A stretch of 25,866 nucleotides of DNA from a bacterium. Its GTDB lineage: Bacteria; Planctomycetota; J058; JAJDCP01. The position numbers and the translations under genes were made by a program. Of this stretch, positions 14,384-20,433 are shown piece by piece. The stretch's first letter is position 1. The number at the start of each line of letters is the position of its first letter. Where the stretch lies: assembly GCA_030428695.1 (NCBI GenBank), contig JAUIEM010000100.1, positions 1 through 25,866 on the forward strand. Direction: 5' to 3'. Under the pieces are notes generated by a model that saw nothing but the letters and a program-made list of their open reading frames with translations, had not been told where the DNA came from and did no database searches.

Positions 14384-15334
14384 TTGACTCCTTCCACCAC
14401 CCGCGTCCTGCGCGGCGCTGTCGGCCTGCTCATGCTGGCTGGCCTGTGCTACGGCCAGGACCTGCACGTGATGCGCGACGGCGACACCAAAATCTTCACG
14501 GGCGGCAACGGCACGTCGCGCACCATCGAGGGCATCGACGACTACTACGGCTGGACCCGCATGAGCGGACACCCGCTCGGGGACGGCTGGTACCGCAACT
14601 ACACCTCCTCCGGCGACACCTGGATCACGCAGTGGACCGGCGCCCTCGAAGGCGTGATCAAGGTGAACGCGAGCGTCGGCGAGAGCTGGGGCGTCGCTGC
14701 CCTCGACCAGTGCCTGCAGAACGGCACCGTGACGCTGCAGAGCACCGGCAACACCCTGTACGTGCCGGCCGGGACCTTCGACGACTGCAAGACCTACACC
14801 TTCGTCGGCAACTGCAACGACGCGGGGCCCCAGAGTATGACCTTCGCACCGGGCGTCGGCGTCATCTCCTGGATCGAGAGCTCGATCGCCGGCCCGGTCC
14901 GCTACGACCTCGAGTCCGCGACCATCGGCGGCACCCAGTACCCCGCGCCCTTCGAGGGCGTCAAGATCTCGACCCGCCTCGACCGGACGTCCTACACCGA
15001 AGGCTCGACGCAGAAGATCCGGATCACGGCCAAGCTGATCAACGAGACCTCTGCGACCGTCGATCTGCACCACAGCAGCGGCAAGATGTTCGACGTGACG
15101 ATCGCGCCCCTCAACGACCCGCAGAACATCCTCGCGCAGTGGAGCTACGGCCGCTTCTTCACGATGGCCTTCGTGCACCGCGCCGTCGCCGCGGGCGACA
15201 CCCTGACCTACACCATCGAGATGGACCTGCAGGACAACCAGGACGTCGACCTCCCCGCCGGCACCTACCTGCTGCACTGGTACTCGACCGGCGGCGCGTA
15301 CGGCGGCAAGACCACGTTCGAGATCGAGCCCTGA
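14384..15334 (+). CDS. Secreted BsuPI-like domain protein, paralogue 1
   Basis: 316 residues from TTG 14384, chosen because AGGAGA lies 5 nt upstream and the protein then opens with a signal peptide (TPSTTRVLRGAVGLLMLAGLCYG, cut before QDLHV). The start at 14285 would place about 33 unlikely residues ahead of the signal. Residues about 25-210 form a secreted domain sharing a layout with the next gene: GHPLG, a cysteine pair in PAGTFDDCKTYTFVGNC, PGVGVISW, SIAGPVRYDLESATIGG. Residues about 215-316 resemble BsuPI (intracellular proteinase inhibitor) domains: KLINETSATVDLHHSSGKMFDV, a W-S-Y-G-R-F block and LPAGTYLLHWYS. In bacteria this domain is found in many secreted proteins of unknown target. 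It probably arose, with the next gene, by tandem duplication. Confidence 0.8.
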   Translation: MTPSTTRVLRGAVGLLMLAGLCYGQDLHVMRDGDTKIFTGGNGTSRTIEGIDDYYGWTRMSGHPLGDGWYRNYTSSGDTWITQWTGALEGVIKVNASVGESWGVAALDQCLQNGTVTLQSTGNTLYVPAGTFDDCKTYTFVGNCNDAGPQSMTFAPGVGVISWIESSIAGPVRYDLESATIGGTQYPAPFEGVKISTRLDRTSYTEGSTQKIRITAKLINETSATVDLHHSSGKMFDVTIAPLNDPQNILAQWSYGRFFTMAFVHRAVAAGDTLTYTIEMDLQDNQDVDLPAGTYLLHWYSTGGAYGGKTTFEIEP

Positions 15335-15351
15335 TCCACACCGGAACACAG

Positions 15352-15369
15352 CTGCCCGTGCGCGGGCAG
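15352..15369 (+). promoter_or_regulatory. Intergenic hairpin just before the SD of paralogue 2
   Basis: CTGCCCG and CGGGCAG (7 bp, loop TGCG), ending 2-3 nt before GAGGAG. It lies in the 49-nt gap between the two secreted paralogues. With no T tract it is more likely an RNA-stability or translation element than a terminator. Confidence 0.5.
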
Positions 15370-15383
15370 ACGAGGAGACACCC

Positions 15384-16310
15384 ATGCGAAAGCTCATCCT
15401 TCTGGCAGTCCTGAGCGGCGCTGCCTTCGCGGTCCCTGCGTCCAGCGTGTTTCCCGGCGAGGTCGGGGACAGCTGGACCTTCGAGGTGACGATGCCCTGG
15501 GGCGCCGTCAACACCGAGACGATGACGGTCATCGACAAGAGCGGCGCCTACTGGCGCAAGTGGGATGGCCATCCCTTCGGCACCGGCCAGACCTGGCTCG
15601 CCCCCTACCAGGAGCGGGTCTACCAGTGGCAGGGCCACCTCGAGCCCGTGCTCGAGACCGACGCCGCCCTCAACCAGTCCTTCCCCGTGTCGGCGCTCGC
15701 GATGTGCCTGGACGACGCGACCTTCACGCTGGTCGACGACGACGCGACCATCGACACGCCGGCCGGCACCTTCTACCACTGCCTGGCCTACTCCGTGTCC
15801 TCGCAGTGCTCCGACGCGGGCCTGACCGAGTTCGTCCTGTGCCCGGGCATCGGCCTGGTGCAGTACAGCTCGAGCAACATCGCCGGGCCGGTCGTCGCAA
15901 AGCTCGCCAGCGCGAGCATCGGCGGCGCGGTCTACCCGAAACCGGCGGGCGTCGAGGTGATCGTGCAGGCTGACAAGGCCGTGTACGACAGCGGCGACAT
16001 GCGCATCCGCCTCGAGCTGGTCAACAGCTCGACCGAGACGATCGACATCACCTACCAGAGCGCCCAGCGCATCAACGCGGAGCTGTGGAAGAACGGCCAG
16101 CAGTGCTACAGCTGGGGCGCCCACATCCGCTGGATGCTGTTCGTCAACACCGAGCAGCTCGTGCCGGGCTCGCCGCTGGTCTACGACCTGAGCTTCCTCG
16201 CCGCGGACTACGTCCACGGCACCCTGGACGGCGACTACGAGCTGCGCGTCTACACGGTCGGGGACCTCCAGTACTCCGGCACGACCACGGTCCGCTTCGA
16301 GCTGCCCTGA
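15384..16310 (+). CDS. Secreted BsuPI-like domain protein, paralogue 2
   Basis: 308 residues from ATG 15384, with GAGGAG upstream. The signal peptide is MRKLILLAVLSGAAFAVPA. The body aligns with paralogue 1: WRKWDGHPFG, TPAGTFYHCLAYSVSSQC, CPGIGLVQYSSSNIAGPVVAKL and SASIGGAVYP occupy the same order and spacing, including the shared cysteines. Residues about 200-308 are BsuPI-like (LELVNSSTETIDITYQSAQR, CYSWGAHIRWMLF, DGDYELRVYT). Several cysteines suggest disulphides after export. Identity to its neighbour looks low to moderate, so the duplication is old. No enzyme motif is visible; a binding or inhibitor role is possible. Confidence 0.88.
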   Translation: MRKLILLAVLSGAAFAVPASSVFPGEVGDSWTFEVTMPWGAVNTETMTVIDKSGAYWRKWDGHPFGTGQTWLAPYQERVYQWQGHLEPVLETDAALNQSFPVSALAMCLDDATFTLVDDDATIDTPAGTFYHCLAYSVSSQCSDAGLTEFVLCPGIGLVQYSSSNIAGPVVAKLASASIGGAVYPKPAGVEVIVQADKAVYDSGDMRIRLELVNSSTETIDITYQSAQRINAELWKNGQQCYSWGAHIRWMLFVNTEQLVPGSPLVYDLSFLAADYVHGTLDGDYELRVYTVGDLQYSGTTTVRFELP

Positions 16311-16391
16311 GCCCCCCGCCGGCGCTCGTGCGGTACGATCCCCAAGAACCTCGCGTTCTGCCCTCCGGCCGGCGTGAGAGGAATTTTCCTA

Positions 16392-16420
16392 TTGCAAAAG
16401 TTGCATACCGCAAATAAAGT
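16392..16420 (+). promoter_or_regulatory. Promoter with embedded operator upstream of arsM
   Basis: TTGCAA (16392-16397), a 17-nt spacer and TAAAGT (16415-16420), in a clear AT-rich island. An inverted repeat TGCAA-AAG-TTGCA (16393-16405) overlaps the -35 and the spacer. TTGCAA-type palindromes are common MarR-family sites, and a MarR gene is second in this operon, so autorepression is likely but inferred. Confidence 0.6.
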
Positions 16421-16457
16421 CCTCGGCGTGGGTCCGCGATCCCGAGGAGGACAGACC

Positions 16458-17264
16458 ATGGACCAGACCGCCGACCAGATCCGCGCGCAGGTGCGCGACA
16501 GCTACGGCGAGGTGGCGAAGCGGCAGAGCGGCTGCTGCGGAGGCCCCTCCACCCACTCCCAGACCCTCGGCTACAGCGCCGACGAGCTGACCGAGGTCCC
16601 GGCCGACGCCGACCTCGGCCTCGGCTGTGGGAACCCCGGCGCGCTCGCCGCCCTCCAGGCCGGCGAGGTCGTCGTCGACCTCGGCGCCGGCGCGGGCCTC
16701 GACGCCCTGCTCGCCGCGAAGAAGGTCGGCGACACCGGCCACGTCATCGGCATCGACATGACCCGGGAGATGCTCGCCCGGGCCCGGAAGAACGCGGTGG
16801 AAGCGGGCGTCGCCGGCCACGTCGAGTTCCGCGAAGGGCTGATCGAGAAGCTCCCGATCGTGTCCGACTCGGTCGACGTCGTGATCAGCAACTGCGTGAT
16901 CAACCTCAGCCCGGACAAGCCGGCGGTCTTCCGCGAGGCCTTCCGCATCCTCAAGCCCGGCGGCCGGGTCGCGGTCTCCGACATCCTGCTCAGCGCCCCG
17001 CTGCCCGAGGCGGTCAAGGCCAGCGCCGCGGCCTACGTCGCCTGTGTGGCCGGCGCCGAGGTGGCCGACAGCTACTTCGCCTCGATGCGGGACGCGGGCT
17101 TCGTCGACCTCGAGTTCAGCCGCACCCCGGCCCGCGACATGTTCGCCTCGGCCCTCGCCGATCCGATGGTCCAGGCCGCGGTGCAGGCCTTCGGCGAGGA
17201 CCGCATCGAGCAGGTGCTCGGCACGGTCTTCAGCTACAAGATCAGCGCCCGGAAGCCCGCGTGA
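16458..17264 (+). CDS. arsM: Arsenite S-adenosylmethionine methyltransferase
   Basis: 268 residues from ATG 16458, with GAGGAGG upstream. It transfers methyl groups from SAM to As(III), giving methylated and volatile arsenicals. Seen: the N-terminal VRDSYGEVAKRQSGCCGG, the SAM-binding DLGAGAG (74-80) and Asp100 after motif II, RILKPGGRVAVSDILL (163-178). Cysteines fall at 26/27, 57 (GLGCGNPG), 146 (ISNCVINL) and 196 (AACVAGA). The last three match the conserved As(III)-binding and catalytic cysteines of the ArsM family, and 26/27 could serve as the fourth. Its stop overlaps the start of a MarR regulator by 4 nt, forming a two-gene resistance operon with no other ars gene in the window. Confidence 0.93.
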   Translation: MDQTADQIRAQVRDSYGEVAKRQSGCCGGPSTHSQTLGYSADELTEVPADADLGLGCGNPGALAALQAGEVVVDLGAGAGLDALLAAKKVGDTGHVIGIDMTREMLARARKNAVEAGVAGHVEFREGLIEKLPIVSDSVDVVISNCVINLSPDKPAVFREAFRILKPGGRVAVSDILLSAPLPEAVKASAAAYVACVAGAEVADSYFASMRDAGFVDLEFSRTPARDMFASALADPMVQAAVQAFGEDRIEQVLGTVFSYKISARKPA

Positions 17265-17695
17265 GCCCCTTCGCCGCGGAGCTCCTCGCCATCTGCCGCA
17301 GCATCGGCTTCCTCGAGCGCCAGCAGGTCTGCTGCGGGACGGTCAGCGTCCCGCAGTGCGTCGCGCTGCAGCTCCTGCTCGCCGGCCCGCTCTCCGCCTC
17401 CGACCTCGCCGCCGGTCTCGGCTCCAGCCCGAGCGCGACCAGCCGCCTGGTCGACGGCCTGCGCAAGCGCGGCTGGGTCGAGCGCGAGCGCAACCCCGAC
17501 GACCGGCGCAGCGTCGCCGTGGGCCTGACAGCACCCGGCCGCGCCGAGGCCGAGCGCCTGCGCCAGCTGACCGACGCCGGCCTGGCGGAGCTGCTCCGGC
17601 ACATCCCCGCCGCCGAGCACGCGACCGTGCTGCGCGCCCTCGGCCTGGTGCGGCACGCGCTCGAGCAGGTGCGGGGGAAGCTGGGCTGTTGTTGA
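17261..17695 (+). CDS. Cysteine-rich MarR-family regulator
   Basis: 144 residues from GTG 17261, overlapping the arsM stop (GTGA), so translation is coupled. The winged-helix core is at about 40-95: SASDLAAGLGSSPSATSRLVDGLRKRGWVERERNPDDRRSVAV as successive helices and wing, with the family's D-x-R wing motif (DDRRSV, 80-85). The cysteines are unusual: Cys12, Cys24-Cys25 and Cys33 in the N-terminal dimer helices, plus Cys143-Cys144 at the very end. Paired thiols such as these could bind As(III) and release DNA. The target is most likely the inverted repeat in the arsM promoter. Regulation by arsenic is inferred from context; most ars operons use ArsR rather than MarR proteins. Confidence 0.88.
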   Translation: MSPFAAELLAICRSIGFLERQQVCCGTVSVPQCVALQLLLAGPLSASDLAAGLGSSPSATSRLVDGLRKRGWVERERNPDDRRSVAVGLTAPGRAEAERLRQLTDAGLAELLRHIPAAEHATVLRALGLVRHALEQVRGKLGCC

Positions 17696-17900
17696 GGGGG
17701 TGGGCCGCGGGCTCACCTCTGGTCGGGGCGCACGCAGCGCCTGTGTTGTGTCGGTGAAGCTCCCCGAGATTCCGGGAGGAGCATCCCACTCATGGCCGGA
17801 GGGGACACACCAAGGACGCCGGGCTGGGCCTCGATGCCGGCCCGCGCAGGGTCCAGGTCTGCGCTGTGGGGGAACGTCGGAGAAGGAGGGTAGAGGAGAG

Positions 17901-19499
17901 CTAGTCAACTGCGTCATGCTCCTTCCAGCCCTGCAGCCGCTCGCGGAGCCCGCTCTCGACCGGGTGGGTGGCGTGCCGCCCCGTCCGTTCGAGCTGTTCC
18001 TTGCGGTAGGCCTCGAAGTCCGGCTCCGCACGCTCGAGCAGGCGCTCGATCACACGGATGACGAATCGGCACACCGGCGCGGGGTCCGGAGCGCTGACCA
18101 GCCCGTGGGAACCGAGCTGGTCGATGGCGGTCAGCCACAGCGTCCGCGGTTCCTCCGCAGGCATCCACGGGTAGGCCGGCGCATTCGCCGCGATCAGCAG
18201 CACGCCCGAGAAGGCTTCGCTCACATCCGCACGCAAGGTCGCGATCGTGGCCGAGTCCGCGCCGCCCGCGACGGCTTCCGCGAGCTGTGCGGCCCGCGCG
18301 ACCCCGATGTTGAACTGGTTGCTCGTCGTCGGCATCACGTCGGTGACCGTCTCGAACAGCGTCCGCGCCAGGTCCATCGCGCCGCGGTCGTAGGCGTGGA
18401 AGGCCCGGCGCTCCAGGTAGTAGCAGTAGACGTAACTCGAGGCGCGATGGCCGGGGGGAAAGGGCCGCTCGACGCTGCCGGGCGGACACAGGGTCGTCGG
18501 CTCTTCCGGGCGGACCGTCAGCCCCCGGATCGGAAGCGCGAGCCAGGGCGCGTCGGGATCGTGCTCGGCGGCCGGGACGATCGCCGGGAAGATCCGCTGC
18601 CACGCGAGCGCCCAGTCTCCCGGCAGCGTGCCGAGGTCCATGCGTTCGGCGGCGAAGCAGGGACGTCCGGAGAGCACGAGGAGGTCCTGCTTCCAGATCC
18701 GCAGCGCATCGATCTCGTGGGGGTAGAGGTGTTCGCGCAGGTCGAAGATCGACACCGCCGGCTTCCCCAGGGTCGCCGCGAGCGCCTGCAGACGCTCCGC
18801 GAGTCCGGCCCGCTGCCGCGCGACCTCGGCCGGCACGCCGTCGATGTGCCGCTCGCCGAGCGGGTCGATCGCGAAGATGTTGTCGAGCGCCATGCCGTAT
18901 TGATCGTAGGCGGACACGTCGGTCCGCAGCCCTTCGACGCGCTGGTAGTACAACAGCGACCACAGCACCCAGTCGCCGGTCCCGGACAGGAACAGCGCCG
19001 CGTCTTCCGGCAGGCGCTCGAGGGACTCCCGCACCAGGTCGTGGCACATCCAGTCGTGGTAGTAGCGGTTCGCCTGCTCGACGACCTCGGCGGTGAAGCC
19101 CTGCACGGCCGCGTTCGGGTTCTCGAGCAGCGCGATCTTGCGCGCGGCGAAGGCGCTGATCGTCGACAGCGCCGAGACCTCGACGGTCACCCGTCCCGTC
19201 TCGCCGACGACCGCGACCGCCGCCAGCGGCCGCTCCGCGCTCAGGACGCGCTCGCTACCGTCCTCGGCGGTGTAGCGCCCCGCCTCGAAGCGGACCTCGA
19301 TCGGCCCTGTTCCCTCGAGCCCGGCCCGGAAGCCCTCGCCGTCCACCTGGAGCGACGCCAGCGGCTCGACCGCCTCGGCGAAGCGCAGGACCGCGCCCTG
19401 CCCTTCCTCCAGGGTCCCGCCCACGACACGGACCCGGAGCTCGATCGATTGCGCCTGGAGCGCGCCGAACAGGCACAGAAACAGGAAGATGCTACGCAT
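17901..19499 (-). CDS. Secreted protein resembling the soluble region of DUF2723 proteins
   Basis: 532 residues from ATG (complement of 19497-19499), with GAGGAG upstream. A short signal peptide (MRSIFLFLCLFGALQA) precedes QSIELRVRVVGG. Residues 17-110 are beta-rich. From about 150 the text LPEDAALFLSGTGDWVLW, then YYQRVEGLRTDVSAYD recalls the periplasmic segment of DUF2723 membrane proteins (typical pattern: VLFTxGDNDTxPLWYLQ..EGxRxDV). The multi-pass N-terminal domain of that family is absent here. The C-terminal part (about 345-450) is helical and TPR-like (AFHAYDRGAMDLARTLFETV). The gene follows the M48 peptidase gene by 21 nt and is surely co-transcribed. Function unknown; the DUF2723 resemblance is from memory of the motif. 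Confidence 0.8.
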   Translation of the reverse strand: MRSIFLFLCLFGALQAQSIELRVRVVGGTLEEGQGAVLRFAEAVEPLASLQVDGEGFRAGLEGTGPIEVRFEAGRYTAEDGSERVLSAERPLAAVAVVGETGRVTVEVSALSTISAFAARKIALLENPNAAVQGFTAEVVEQANRYYHDWMCHDLVRESLERLPEDAALFLSGTGDWVLWSLLYYQRVEGLRTDVSAYDQYGMALDNIFAIDPLGERHIDGVPAEVARQRAGLAERLQALAATLGKPAVSIFDLREHLYPHEIDALRIWKQDLLVLSGRPCFAAERMDLGTLPGDWALAWQRIFPAIVPAAEHDPDAPWLALPIRGLTVRPEEPTTLCPPGSVERPFPPGHRASSYVYCYYLERRAFHAYDRGAMDLARTLFETVTDVMPTTSNQFNIGVARAAQLAEAVAGGADSATIATLRADVSEAFSGVLLIAANAPAYPWMPAEEPRTLWLTAIDQLGSHGLVSAPDPAPVCRFVIRVIERLLERAEPDFEAYRKEQLERTGRHATHPVESGLRERLQGWKEHDAVD

Positions 19500-19520
19500 G
19501 GTGACTCCTCATCACAGCCG

Positions 19521-20363
19521 TTACTCGTCCCAACGCCACGCCGGCGGATCCTCCCCGCCCCGCACCCGCTCGTAGAGCTCGACCAGGCGCGGCATCTCCG
19601 CCTCGAGCAAGGCGACGCGCTCGTCGTTCGGCGGATGGCTGCCGTACAGCTCGAAGTCGCTGCCGTACAGCTCGTCCGCCCGCGCCCAGATGCGCAGCGC
19701 GGCCCGCGGATCGTACCCGGCGCGGGCCGCGTACTCCGCGCCGACGATGTCCGCCTGGGCCTCGTCGCCGCGGGAGTAGCTCGCAGACCAGATGCCGAAG
19801 CCGCCCTGGAAGGTCAGGTCCCAGACGCTGGTCAGCTCGGGGACGATGACGAGCGCGACGAGGTAGGCCGGAAACAGGCTCCACCACACCGTCTTCGAGA
19901 CCGACTGGGAGCGCGTGACGTGGCGGCAGGTCGCGTGGGCGATCTCGTGGCCGAGCACCGCGGCGATCTCGTCTTCGTCGTCGAGGTCGACGAAGCCCTC
20001 GCCGGCCTGCACGAACAGGCCGACGTAGACCATGATCTTGCCGCCCGGCGCGCACCAGGCGTTGACCGCCGCGGCGTTCATCGTGTGCAGCTCCCAGGGC
20101 AGCTCCGGGTAGTGGGAGACCGCCGCCAGCTCCCCCGCGATCCGGGCGAGCCGCGGCTGCAGCTCCGGCGCGTCGATCACGATGCCGGAGGTCTCGCGGC
20201 CCTGGGCGAGGGCGGAGGCGAGCACCTCCTCGCCGAGCGCGATGTCCTCGTCGAGGGTGTACCAGTTGTAGTGGGTGCCGCCCTCGACGCGGTCGATCTC
20301 GCGGCAACCGACGGCGAAGAGGCAGACACCGATCAGCAGGAAGATCCGGGCGAGACGGTGCAT
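19521..20363 (-). CDS. M48-family zinc metallopeptidase lipoprotein
   Basis: 280 residues. The N-terminus is a lipoprotein signal with lipobox FAVGC (Cys20 lipidated), so the enzyme is anchored in a periplasm-facing membrane. The zinc site is HEIAH (139-143), with the third ligand probably Glu201 in RGDEAQAD, as in M48 peptidases (BepA/LoiP type). The MNAAAVNAWCAPGGKIMVYVGL block just before the active site is typical of the family. A hydrophobic loop (157-178) after the HExxH is also usual. The C-terminus carries SHPPNDERVALL, another family hallmark. Relatives degrade misfolded outer-membrane proteins or help assemble them. It lies upstream of, and in operon with, the DUF2723-like secreted protein. 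Confidence 0.92.
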   Translation of the reverse strand: MHRLARIFLLIGVCLFAVGCREIDRVEGGTHYNWYTLDEDIALGEEVLASALAQGRETSGIVIDAPELQPRLARIAGELAAVSHYPELPWELHTMNAAAVNAWCAPGGKIMVYVGLFVQAGEGFVDLDDEDEIAAVLGHEIAHATCRHVTRSQSVSKTVWWSLFPAYLVALVIVPELTSVWDLTFQGGFGIWSASYSRGDEAQADIVGAEYAARAGYDPRAALRIWARADELYGSDFELYGSHPPNDERVALLEAEMPRLVELYERVRGGEDPPAWRWDE

Positions 20364-20433
20364 GGCGCGTCCTCCGCTCCACGATGGCAGGCGTGCGCCC
20401 TCCGGTCCAGCCGGAGGAGCGCCCCGGAGGACC

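Noticed and set aside
12986..15538. Minus-strand open frame of 850 codons running far upstream of xrtH
   Set aside because: Only the last 195 codons are protein-like and have an SD. The rest is antisense to the secreted paralogues and shows the low-complexity Arg/Val/Asp pattern of a GC-rich shadow frame.
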